Assembly (NCBI RefSeq): GCF_012034385.1
Contig: NZ_JAAVJB010000031.1
Span: 1 to 35,956 of the forward strand
Direction of reading: 5' to 3'
DNA: 35,956 nt
Origin: Streptomyces spiramenti
GTDB taxonomy: Bacteria; Actinomycetota; Actinomycetes; Streptomycetales; Streptomycetaceae
Part shown: positions 28,882 to 35,956 of the stretch, piece after piece
How positions within the stretch are numbered: position 1 is the stretch's first letter
Layout of the letters: each line of letters opens with the position of its first letter
The notes under the pieces: generated by a model
What the model saw: only the letters and a program-made list of their open reading frames with translations
Database searches by the model: none
What the model was told of the DNA's origin: nothing
Made by a program: the position numbers and the translations under genes

Positions 28882-29243
28882 GAAGGGTCCTTCCCTGGAG
28901 CGGACGTCGGCCTGTCTGGCTCGGCGACCGGTCGTGCTGTCCGGCTGCGGTCTCGTCTGATGGACCGGCCGGGGCGGTGGTCCGCCTGCTCATGGCGGCG
29001 GTGAGAACGGGTCGAAAAAGTACGGAATGGTCGATGGGACCGTCGTACCGGATCCGGAGCGTGCCGAGCTCTGCCAGGCAGGCTGCTGAGGCAGAGGGAG
29101 CTCCCGGAAGAAGACGCGGCCCCTGACGACGGGGCCCCGGCGTACCGTGCCGCCCGGGTGCCCCGGGGACGATGCCACCGCGGATGCCGCGACGGCCACC
29201 CCTCGGAGTGATCCGCAGGGACGGTACGTGTAGACCTGAGATT
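28882..29243 (-). other. rho leader region
   Basis: About 350 nt separate the SigR-like promoter from the rho start. No convincing leader gene is seen; an ATG near 28993 opens a frame overlapping rho but has no ribosome binding site and shadow-like composition. A 6-bp GGCCCC/GGGGCC stem with a 7-nt loop lies near 29120-29140. A leader this long is suitable for autogenous termination, which is known for rho in other bacteria but only inferred here. Confidence 0.4.
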
Positions 29244-29271
29244 AACACTACCGGATACTGCCGGTATTCCC
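29244..29271 (-). promoter_or_regulatory. SigR-type promoter of rho
   Basis: On the minus strand GGGAAT (29266-29271) is followed after 19 bp by GTT (29244-29246), fitting the SigR pattern with a 19-bp spacer. It shares the 12-mer CCGGTATTCCCC with the rpmE promoter. An overlapping TAGTGT could also serve a vegetative -10, but no matching -35 was seen. Confidence 0.55.
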
Positions 29272-29335
29272 CCCTCTCCATGCCCTCCATGCATGCCCAC
29301 CCTGGGGCCCGGGCTCACACCGACAGCCGGGTTTC

Positions 29336-30268
29336 TCACCCGGTTCCGGTGCCGGCGGCGAGCGGGAGCACGCTCGCCCCCGCCGCGTCCAACTCCAAGC
29401 GGTTGGCGGCCCAGCCCTCACCGGCCAGCCGCGCCACCCGCTCCGCCTCCACGGCCCCGACCAGCGCCAGCACCGTCGGGCCCGCACCGGAGATCACGGC
29501 GGGCACGCCCTCGGCGCGCAACCGGGCGACCAGTCGCACGCTGCCCGGCATCGCGGAGGACCGGTACTCCTGGTGCAGACGGTCCTCGGTCGCCGGCAGC
29601 AGCAGTTCCGGCCTGCGGGTCAACGCCTCGACCAGCAGCGCCGAACGGCCTGCGTTGAGCGCGGCGTCGACGTGCGGGACGGAGCGCGGGAGCAGGCCGC
29701 GAGCCGTCTCGGTCCGCAGCGGCTGCGCCGGGACGAAGGCCACGGGCGCCAGGCTCCTGTCGGGGTCGAGCCGCACCGCGCGGGCCGCGCCCGCGTCCGA
29801 CCAGGCGATGGTGAACCCGCCGAGCAGGCACGCCGCGACGTTGTCGGGGTGCCCCTCGATCTCGGACGCCAGCTCCAGCAGCGCGCGCTCGCCCAGCCGG
29901 GCCTCCCCGCCGCTGGTCACGGCCCTGGCTGCCATCAACCCGGCACAGATCGCCGCGGAGGACGAACCGAGCCCGCGACCGTGCGGGATGCGGTTGGCGC
30001 AGACCACCTCCAGACCGCGCGGCTGCCCGCCGAGCAGGTCGAAGGCGGCACGCATCGCACGCACCATCAGATGGCTCTCGTCGCGCGGCAGGGTGTCGGC
30101 GCCCTCCCCCGCGATGTCGATGTGCAGCCCGGACTCGGCGACACGGACGACCACGTCGTCGTAGAGCCCCAGCGCGAGACCCAGGGCGTCGAAGCCGGGC
30201 CCCAGGTTCGCGCTGGTGGCGGGCGTCCGCACCCGGACGGGCGCGGCACGGAATGCGGGGTGCGCCAT
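29336..30268 (-). CDS. thrB: Homoserine kinase
   Basis: 310 aa. The ATG at 30268 has AAGGAG 12 nt upstream. It phosphorylates homoserine with ATP, giving the substrate of threonine synthase. It is a GHMP-family kinase with the ATP-binding PHGRGLGSSSAA (95-106), the N-terminal RTPATSANLGPGFDALG and the C-terminal ISGAGPTVLAL glycine loop. It is separated from thrC by 585 bp, unlike the tight thrC-thrB spacing common elsewhere, so it may have its own promoter. Confidence 0.95.
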   Translation of the reverse strand: MAHPAFRAAPVRVRTPATSANLGPGFDALGLALGLYDDVVVRVAESGLHIDIAGEGADTLPRDESHLMVRAMRAAFDLLGGQPRGLEVVCANRIPHGRGLGSSSAAICAGLMAARAVTSGGEARLGERALLELASEIEGHPDNVAACLLGGFTIAWSDAGAARAVRLDPDRSLAPVAFVPAQPLRTETARGLLPRSVPHVDAALNAGRSALLVEALTRRPELLLPATEDRLHQEYRSSAMPGSVRLVARLRAEGVPAVISGAGPTVLALVGAVEAERVARLAGEGWAANRLELDAAGASVLPLAAGTGTG

Positions 30269-30853
30269 CGCTCGGCGACTCTCCTTGCTGGTTGCGGTCC
30301 CGGCCGGCCGACGTTGCCGGCGGACGGCCGTGGGGTGGTGGCGGATCCGGGGGTGGCGGTGGAGCAGTACGGGGCTGCCCGACGGGCGGCCCCTGGGGGT
30401 CGGGGCGCCGGCCCCGGTCGATCCCCCGGAACGGCGGCCGGCCACCGGGACCGTCGTCGTCATCGACGGTCCCGACGACGCGGAGGTGCCGGTGCGGTGC
30501 CGTGGTGCGTCCCGGCCCACGGCCCGTCGGGGCGCGCGGTCGGTACGGGCGCACCGTCCGCTGGGTGCGACGGGCACACGGGCCCGCGACACCGCGGAGC
30601 CCTTCCCGCGGGCAGCGGGGCGGCGCCCCCTCCGGCGTCCCGGTCGGGAGCCGTTCGGGCAGAGCCGCTCCGGCCTGCCGGAACGCGGACCAGCCTACCC
30701 AAGGCCGACACCTCGGCCGCAGAGGGTGTCCCGGTGGGGCGCCGTGTCGCGGCTGCGATCCGACCGGGTGGCCGTGGCGCGCGAACGGGGGGCGCCCCGC
30801 GCCGAACCCCGCGGCGACAGCGGCGGCTGACCCGCCGTCGGGCGGCGCGCGGG
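30269..30853 (-). other. 585-bp non-coding gap between thrC and thrB
   Basis: No conserved gene is visible; the open frames continuing from thrB upstream are Arg/Pro/Gly-rich shadows. It contains an 11-bp perfect hairpin (30446-30474) and, at its right edge, the thrC terminator-like stem (30828-30856). Any thrB promoter must lie here if the thrC transcript stops, but no clear boxes were found. Confidence 0.5.
30446..30474 (-). other. 11-bp perfect hairpin in the thrC-thrB gap
   Basis: CGGGACCGTCG (30446-30456) pairs with CGACGGTCCCG (30464-30474) around a 7-nt loop. It lies about 180 nt upstream of thrB and 380 nt after thrC. It could be a terminator or a leader structure. Confidence 0.5.
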
Positions 30854-30856
30854 TCA
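30828..30856 (-). terminator. Stem at the thrC stop codon
   Basis: TGACCCGC pairs with GCGGGTCA (8 bp, 13-nt loop that can refold as CCGCC/GGCGG). The thrC stop codon is inside the stem. Confidence 0.4.
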
Positions 30857-31957
30857 GGCCAGCCCGAGCCGCTCGGCCGCCGCGTCGGCGTTCACCGGCA
30901 CCGTGATGGGCTGCGGCGCGCCGGCCACCGCCCAGTCCGGGTCCTTCAGCCCGTTGCCGGTGACGGTGCAGACGATGCGCTGCCCGCGATCGACGTCGCC
31001 GCGTGCCGCCGCCTTCAGCAGACCGGCGACCGACGCCGCCGAGGCGGGCTCGACGAAGACGCCCTCCTGCGCCGCCAGCAGCCGGTAGGCGGAGAGGATC
31101 TCGCGGTCCGTCACCTCGTCGATGATGCCGCCGGACTCGTCGCGCGCCTCCTCGGCCTGCGTCCACGACGCCGGGTTGCCGATGCGGATCGCGGTCGCCA
31201 GTGTGGCCGGGTTGCGCACGGGCTCGCCGCGCACGATCGGCGCGGCGCCCGACGCCTGGAACCCCCACATGCGCGGGGTCCGCGTCGCGGGCGCGCCCAG
31301 CGGCGAGGTGGTGTCGGCGTACTCGCGGTAGCCGCGCCAGTAGGCGGTGATGTTGCCGGCGTTGCCGACGGGCAGCACGTGGATGTCGGGGGCGTCACCG
31401 AGCATGTCGACGACCTCGAAGGCGCCGGTCTTCTGCCCCTCGATGCGGGCGGGGTTCACCGAGTTGACCAGCGCGACCGGGTACTTCTCCGACAGTCCGC
31501 GCGCGAGGTCCAGGCAGTCGTCGAAGTTTCCGTCGACCTCCAGGATGCGGGCGCCGTGGACCAGCGCCTGGCCCATCTTGCCGAGGGCGATCTTGCCGGT
31601 CGGCACCAGCACCGCGCAGACCATGCCGCCGCGCACCGCGTAGGCGGCGGCGGAGGCGGAGGTGTTGCCGGTGGAGGCGCAGATGACGGCCTGCGCCCCC
31701 TCCTCCTTGGCCCGGGAGATGGCCATGGTCATGCCGCGGTCCTTGAAGGAGCCGGTCGGGTTGGCGCCCTCGACCTTGAGGTGGACCTCGCAGCCGGTGC
31801 GCTCGGAGAGCACCTGCGCCGGGACCAGGGGGGTGCCGCCCTCACGCAGCGTCACCACGGGCGTCGTCGTCGAGACGGGCAGCCGCTCGCGGTACTCCTC
31901 GATGACTCCCCGCCACTGGCGGCTGGTGGTGGCCTGCTGTGCTTCCATGACGTTCAC
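30854..31957 (-). CDS. thrC: Threonine synthase
   Basis: 367 aa from the GTG at 31957, which has AGGGA 5 nt upstream; the ATG at 31948 is the alternative. It is a PLP enzyme turning O-phosphohomoserine into threonine. The PLP-binding Lys72 lies in [10 protein letters not shown], the phosphate loop is [13 protein letters not shown], and [15 protein letters not shown] is typical of the short (about 350 aa) class-2 enzymes. It follows hom by 78 bp and is likely co-transcribed with it. Confidence 0.97.
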   Translation of the reverse strand: MNVMEAQQATTSRQWRGVIEEYRERLPVSTTTPVVTLREGGTPLVPAQVLSERTGCEVHLKVEGANPTGSFKDRGMTMAISRAKEEGAQAVICASTGNTSASAAAYAVRGGMVCAVLVPTGKIALGKMGQALVHGARILEVDGNFDDCLDLARGLSEKYPVALVNSVNPARIEGQKTGAFEVVDMLGDAPDIHVLPVGNAGNITAYWRGYREYADTTSPLGAPATRTPRMWGFQASGAAPIVRGEPVRNPATLATAIRIGNPASWTQAEEARDESGGIIDEVTDREILSAYRLLAAQEGVFVEPASAASVAGLLKAAARGDVDRGQRIVCTVTGNGLKDPDWAVAGAPQPITVPVNADAAAERLGLA

Positions 31958-32035
31958 TGCTTCCCTGACTCTCCGGCCTTACGACTCTCCGGTACAACCG
32001 CCCCGCTGCGCCACCCCGGTGGGCGGCGCCCCGGG

Positions 32036-33328
32036 TCATTCGCCCTCGACCCGCATGATGCTGGCGACGCCCCGGACGGTGTCCAGTCCGCGCAGCGTCT
32101 CCACCGTCGCGGTCAGCGCGGCGTCGGGTGCGCGGTGCGTGACCACGACCAGCGACGCCTCGCCGTCCTTGCCCTGCTGGCGCACGGTGTCGATCGACAC
32201 TCCGTTGTCGGCGAAGACCGCGGCCACCTGGGACAGCACGCCCGGCTTGTCCGCCACGTCGAGGCTGATGTGGTAGCGGGTGACGACGTCGCCCATCGGG
32301 CTGACGGGGAGCATGGTGTACGCCGACTCCCCCGGGCCGCGTGCGCCGCTCACCTTGTTGCGGCAGGCGGCGACCAGGTCGCCGAGGATCGCCGAGGCCG
32401 TCGGCACGCCGCCGGCGCCCTGGCCGTAGAACATCAGGCTGCCGGCGGCGTCCGCCTCGACGAACACCGCGTTGTACGCCTCCCGGACCGAGGCCAGCGG
32501 GTGGGTGAGCGGGATCATCGCCGGGTGGACCCGGGCGGTCACGGAGCGGCCGTCGGCGGCGCGTTCGCAGATGGCGAGCAGCTTCACGGTGCAGCCCATG
32601 CGGCGGGCGGAGGCGATGTCCGAGGCGGTGACCTCGGTGATGCCCTCGCGGTGCACGTCGTCCAGGCGGACCCGGGTGTGGAAGGCGATCCCGGCGAGGA
32701 TGGCGGCCTTCGCCGCGGCGTCGAAGCCCTCGACGTCGGCCGTGGGGTCGGCCTCCGCGTAGCCGAGGGCCGTGGCCTCCTCCAGCGCCTCGTAGTAACC
32801 GGCGCCGCTGGAGTCCATGCGGTCGAGGATGAAGTTGGTGGTGCCGTTGACGATGCCCAGCACGCGGTTGACGCTGTCGCCCGCGAGGGACTCCCGCAGC
32901 GGGCGCAGCAGCGGGATGGCGCCGGCGACCGCGGCTTCGAAGTAGAGGTCCGCGCCGTACTTGTCGGCCGCTGCGTACAGCGAGGGGCCGTCCTCGGCGA
33001 GCAGCGCCTTGTTGGCGGTGACGACGCTGGCGCCGTTCTCGAAGGCGGTGGAGATGAGGGACCGGGCGGGCTCGATGCCGCCGATGACCTCCACCACGAC
33101 GTCGACGTCGGGGCGGGAGACCAGCCCCTGCGCGTCGGTGGTGACCAGTTCGGAGAGGACCCCCTCCCGCAGCCGTCCGGGGCGGCGGACCGCGATGCCC
33201 GCCAGTTCCACGGGCGCGCCGACCCGGGCGGCCAGGTCGGCGGCGTGCGTCGTCATCAGGCGTGCCACCTGCGAACCGACCACTCCGCAGCCCAGCAGCG
33301 CCACTTTCAGCGACCGCCCATCCGTCAT
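32036..33328 (-). CDS. hom: Homoserine dehydrogenase
   Basis: 430 aa. The ATG at 33328 has AAGG about 9 nt upstream. It reduces aspartate semialdehyde to homoserine with NAD(P)H. The N-terminal Rossmann motif is GCGVVG (13-18), the catalytic region holds VVTANKALLA, GIVNGTTNFIL and ALGYAEADPTADVEGFDAAAKAAIL. A C-terminal ACT domain (about 347-430, starting YHISLDVADKPGVLSQVA) fits threonine feedback inhibition. It is preceded by lysA but separated by 303 bp with a lysA terminator, so it should have its own promoter. Confidence 0.97.
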   Translation of the reverse strand: MTDGRSLKVALLGCGVVGSQVARLMTTHAADLAARVGAPVELAGIAVRRPGRLREGVLSELVTTDAQGLVSRPDVDVVVEVIGGIEPARSLISTAFENGASVVTANKALLAEDGPSLYAAADKYGADLYFEAAVAGAIPLLRPLRESLAGDSVNRVLGIVNGTTNFILDRMDSSGAGYYEALEEATALGYAEADPTADVEGFDAAAKAAILAGIAFHTRVRLDDVHREGITEVTASDIASARRMGCTVKLLAICERAADGRSVTARVHPAMIPLTHPLASVREAYNAVFVEADAAGSLMFYGQGAGGVPTASAILGDLVAACRNKVSGARGPGESAYTMLPVSPMGDVVTRYHISLDVADKPGVLSQVAAVFADNGVSIDTVRQQGKDGEASLVVVTHRAPDAALTATVETLRGLDTVRGVASIMRVEGE

Positions 33329-33580
33329 CGCCCGACCTTCTCTCTCCGCTCGCGTACCGCACGTACCGCCGCTCGCGCGGGCCCGGCCACGACCGCGCCG
33401 CTTCCGGGGCCCGGCACGCGGCGACTCCCGCCCCGCAAGTCTCGCCCACCGGGGGCGGGTACTCACGGCCGGTGTCAGTATGCGAGATGCGCGGGCCGCC
33501 CGCCGGACACCGCCCGCACGGGGCCGACGTGCGACGGGCGACGCGACGGGCACAGAAGTTCGAGCGGGCGCGGAGGTGAA
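33329..33580 (-). other. Upstream region of hom
   Basis: No gene is seen. With the lysA terminator it makes a 303-bp gap. A CATACT hexamer (minus strand, near 33478) resembles a -10 box but lacks a matching -35. A CGCGAGCGG direct repeat and a CGGTACG repeat lie near the hom start. No threonine-rich leader peptide was found. Confidence 0.35.
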
Positions 33581-33624
33581 GCGGGGCGGGTGCGCGCCCC
33601 CGGAAGGCGCGTCTCCCGCCCCGC
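33581..33624 (-). terminator. lysA terminator, two-tier hairpin
   Basis: An outer 10-bp stem (33581-33590 with 33615-33624) and an inner 6-bp stem (33593-33598 with 33606-33611) are joined by a small internal loop. It begins 8 nt after the lysA stop codon. Confidence 0.75.
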
Positions 33625-33631
33625 GCGCGGC

Positions 33632-35023
33632 TCAGCCCACGTCGAGGCGGAGCAGGTCCTCCTCGGTCTCGCGGCGCAGCAGCACCCGGGCCTGTCCGTC
33701 CCGGACGGCGACGACCGGCGGCCGGGTCACGTGGTTGTAGTTGCTGGCCATCGAGCGGCAGTACGCCCCGGTGGCGGGGACGGCCAGCAGGTCGCCGACG
33801 GCGGTGTCGGCGGGCAGGTGGGCGTCGCGGACCACGATGTCCCCGCTCTCGCAGTGCTTGCCCACCACGCGCGCCAGCATCGGGGCGGCGTCGGAGGTAC
33901 GGGAGACCAGGGCCACCGAGTACTCCGCGTCGTAGAGAGCGGTCCGGATGTTGTCCGACATCCCGCCGTCGACGCTGACGTAGGTGCGCAGGCCGGGCAG
34001 CTCCTTGACCGTTCCCACCTCGTAGACGGTGACGGCGGTCGGGCCGACCACGGCCCGGCCGGGCTCGACGGAGAGCCGGGGGCGCGCGAGCCCCGCCGCG
34101 TCGCACTCACGGCTGACGATGTCGCGGAGCGCCCTCGCGATCTCGTGCGGTTCCCGGGGGTCGTCGGCCGGGGTGTAGGCGATACCGAGGCCGCCGCCGA
34201 GGTCGATCTCCGGCAGCTCGACACCGTGCTCGTCCCGGATCTCCTTCAGCAGGCCGACCACACGGTGCGCCGCGACCTCGAACCCGGCGGTGTCGAAGAT
34301 CTGCGAGCCGATGTGCGAGTGCACCCCGACCAGCTCCAGGCCGTCCTGGGCGAGTACGCGCCGCACCCCGTCCGCGGCCTGGCCGCCGGCCAGCGCGAGG
34401 CCGAACTTCTGGTCCTCGTGGGCGGTGGCGATGAACTCGTGGGTGTGGGCCTCGACCCCGACGGTGACCCGCAGCTGCACCCGCTGGCGCCGGCCGAGGC
34501 GGCGCGCGGCGGCGGCGACGCGGTCGATCTCCTGGAGCGAGTCCAGCACGATGCGACCGACGCCCGCCTCGACGGCGCGGTCGATCTCGGCGGCGGACTT
34601 GTTGTTGCCGTGCAGCGCGATCCGCTCGGCGGGCATCCCGCCGGCGAGGGCGGTGGCCAGTTCGCCGCCGCTGCACACGTCCAGATTGAGCCCCTCCTCG
34701 GTGAGCCAGCGGACCACGGCGCGGCACAGGAACGCCTTGCCCGCGTAGAAGACGTCGGCGTCCGGGCCGAACGCGTCGCGCCAGGCACGACAGCGCTGCC
34801 GGAAGTCCTCCTCGTCGAGGAAGTAGGCGGGGGTGCCGAACTCCTCCACCAGCGCGCGGACGTCGACCCCGCCGATGGCCAGGGCCCCCTCGGAGGTGCG
34901 GGCGGCCGTGCGCGGCCACACCCGCGGGTCGAGCTCGTTGAGGTCGGCGGGGGGCGGGCCGTGGTGGCCCTCGGGGAGGACGTCGGCGTGGCGGGGCCCG
35001 GCGGGGTGCGCGGAACGGCTCAT
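33632..35023 (-). CDS. lysA: Diaminopimelate decarboxylase
   Basis: 463 aa from the ATG at 35023 ([12 protein letters not shown]); the ribosome binding site is weak, and an in-frame start at 35086 is less likely. It decarboxylates meso-diaminopimelate to lysine using PLP. The PLP Lys is Lys96 in FYAGKAFL; the barrel has [15 protein letters not shown] and the glycine-rich [12 protein letters not shown]; the C-terminal domain has [20 protein letters not shown] and [13 protein letters not shown]. It lies just downstream of the ArgS-related gene and is followed by a strong terminator. Confidence 0.96.
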   Translation of the reverse strand: MSRSAHPAGPRHADVLPEGHHGPPPADLNELDPRVWPRTAARTSEGALAIGGVDVRALVEEFGTPAYFLDEEDFRQRCRAWRDAFGPDADVFYAGKAFLCRAVVRWLTEEGLNLDVCSGGELATALAGGMPAERIALHGNNKSAAEIDRAVEAGVGRIVLDSLQEIDRVAAAARRLGRRQRVQLRVTVGVEAHTHEFIATAHEDQKFGLALAGGQAADGVRRVLAQDGLELVGVHSHIGSQIFDTAGFEVAAHRVVGLLKEIRDEHGVELPEIDLGGGLGIAYTPADDPREPHEIARALRDIVSRECDAAGLARPRLSVEPGRAVVGPTAVTVYEVGTVKELPGLRTYVSVDGGMSDNIRTALYDAEYSVALVSRTSDAAPMLARVVGKHCESGDIVVRDAHLPADTAVGDLLAVPATGAYCRSMASNYNHVTRPPVVAVRDGQARVLLRRETEEDLLRLDVG

Positions 35024-35332
35024 GGCTGCTGCTGTCGCTTTCTGGACTGGGTTCGCGGGTTCTTCTGCTGGGACGCGGGTCCCCACGGCGTGTCCGGTGG
35101 TGGCGCCCGCGGTCAGGTGGTGGTCGTGGAGGGAACGGGGGCCGGGGGCTTCCCGTCACGGCGGGCGCGGGCACGGCGGCGCGCCGTGGGCCCGGCGTTC
35201 GCCGCGTGCCTTCCGCGACCGGCGACGTCGGCGGCGTGGGAAGGGCGGCGGTCGGATCGCCCGGGTCGCCCTGGTCGCCCGGCGGGGCCGTTTCGGGGCG
35301 GAAGGGTCCGTCGCCGTCGTGGCCGCCGGGGC
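35024..35332 (-). other. 309-bp gap between the ArgS-related gene and lysA
   Basis: GC-rich sequence with no recognisable gene, strong hairpin or promoter boxes. Open frames crossing it are out-of-frame continuations of the neighbouring genes. Confidence 0.4.
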
Positions 35333-35956
35333 TCAGAGGTGGTCGGGCGCCCCGATGCCCAGGAGGAACAGGCCGTCGGCGAGCACCGTGGCGGTGGCCT
35401 GGGCGAGAGCCAGCCGCGCGTGGTGGACGGCCCCGGGTTTCTCGGGGCCGTGCGGGAGCACCGCGGCGGCGGTCGTCGCGTCGAGGTGCGCGTCCGCGAG
35501 CCGGACGAGCCAGCCGGCCGAACCGGCACGGTGGCGCTCCCCCAGCAGCGCCAGCACGGCGCGCTCCGACGGGTGCCGCAACGCGTCCGCGGCTGCGGCG
35601 TCCGGGGCGAAGCCGAGCCGCGTCGCACCGCGCAGGAAAGAACGCGCGCGGGCGTGCGCCAGGCGCACCCGGAACAACGGGTTCTCGGCCCGCTGGCAGA
35701 GCAGGCCGGTACCGGCGGGGGGCCGGTCGTCGGAGGCGGCCTGCCACGCGCGGACGTCGCGTGCGGGGTCCTCGGGCAGCGCCGGGGAGGGGGGCGACGC
35801 GAGGATCTCGGCGAGCAGCGCGGCGGCGGCGCCGTCGGCGAGGACGATGTCGAGGAAGCCGGGGCCCGCCACGGTCGCCGACGCGATGCCGGGGGTGACC
35901 GCCAGCCGGCGCCGGAGCACGGCGGCCACCGTGTGCGGGGGCGCGGCGGCGGGGCC
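35333..35956 (-). CDS. ArgS-related anticodon-binding protein (NrtL-like), 5' end outside the window
   Basis: 208 codons are visible; the frame is open to the right edge, so the N-terminus is missing. The visible part begins in the ArgS N-terminal (Add-1-like) domain, with TPGIASATVAGPGFLDIVL, and continues with a DALR-type anticodon-binding helical domain (NPLFRVRLAHARARSFL, then HHARLALAQATATVLADGLFLLG). Both domains occur in arginyl-tRNA synthetase, but the catalytic Rossmann domain with HIGH and KMSKS that should lie between them is absent: the two are only about 60 residues apart. This is the stand-alone ArgS-related protein found beside lysA in Streptomyces (annotated NrtL). Its function is unknown. 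Confidence 0.8.
   Translation of the reverse strand, partial: GPAAAPPHTVAAVLRRRLAVTPGIASATVAGPGFLDIVLADGAAAALLAEILASPPSPALPEDPARDVRAWQAASDDRPPAGTGLLCQRAENPLFRVRLAHARARSFLRGATRLGFAPDAAAADALRHPSERAVLALLGERHRAGSAGWLVRLADAHLDATTAAAVLPHGPEKPGAVHHARLALAQATATVLADGLFLLGIGAPDHL

Noticed and set aside
28733..28995. Possible upstream frame overlapping the rho start (ATG near 28993)
   Set aside because: No ribosome binding site, Arg-rich shadow composition, and it overlaps conserved rho coding sequence.
26473..29004. 843-codon plus-strand frame with Ala/Val/Thr repeats
   Set aside because: Antisense of the Arg/Gly repeat in rho; the repetitive look comes from the rho duplication.
33329..33480. Threonine or isoleucine leader peptide and attenuator before hom
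   Set aside because: Translated frames are Arg/Pro/Gly-rich without clustered Thr or Ile codons.
31842..34106. 754-codon minus-strand frame across thrC and hom
   Set aside because: Out-of-frame shadow; the true hom and thrC frames carry all family motifs.
35113..35628. 171-codon minus-strand frame overlapping the ArgS-related gene
   Set aside because: Shifted-frame shadow of the conserved anticodon-binding domain.

Overview
This is a GC-rich (clearly above 70 percent G+C) actinobacterial chromosome segment. It is almost certainly from Streptomyces or a close relative. Support comes from codon use, frequent GTG starts, GGAGG-type ribosome binding sites, the atpIBEFHAGDC order, hom-thrC-thrB-rho downstream of lysA, a DasR-like site at a chitinase gene and SigR-like promoters. 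No rRNA, tRNA, CRISPR array, phage or complete insertion sequence was seen.

Layout from left to right. Positions 1-4429 hold minus-strand genes: a membrane-anchored P-loop ATPase with a long Pro/Asp/Gly tail, a STAS-domain anti-anti-sigma factor and a 3-hydroxyacyl-CoA dehydrogenase. Positions 4530-5310 hold a PduO-type cobalamin adenosyltransferase, probably read from a leaderless mRNA, followed immediately by a 165-bp MITE-like inverted-repeat element. Positions 5310-9084 hold an unknown five-helix membrane protein, a GIDE-domain membrane protein and a divergent, translationally coupled NarL-type two-component system. Positions 9189-11054 hold a secreted CBM2-GH18 chitinase with a DasR-like operator between its -35 and -10 boxes and a 19-bp terminator stem.

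Positions 11287-19631 are the complete F1Fo ATP synthase operon on the minus strand (atpI, B, E, F, H, A, G, D, C) plus a DUF2550 gene at its end. Intergenic hairpins lie at several internal junctions, and a Rex-like operator lies upstream of atpI. Positions 19864-25307 hold a WecA-type polyprenyl-phosphate sugar transferase, a low-molecular-weight phosphatase homologue whose nucleophilic Cys is Ser, tsaC/sua5, prmC, prfA and rpmE. This is a translation-centred cluster: release factor RF1, the methylase for RF1, a tRNA t6A synthesis protein and ribosomal protein L31.

Positions 25503-30268 hold an LCP wall-polymer ligase, rho and thrB. Both rpmE and rho have upstream sequences fitting the SigR (thiol-stress) consensus. 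Positions 30854-35956 hold thrC, hom, lysA and the 5'-truncated start of an ArgS-related protein (NrtL-like), giving an aspartate-family amino acid block.

Most of the window is a conserved core locus. The parts worth a second look are regulatory or small: the MITE with its 3-bp target duplication at the cobO stop codon, the Rex-like site, the twin SigR-like promoters, the hairpins inside the atp operon, the Ser-substituted phosphatase, the GIDE protein and the membrane-anchored ATPase.
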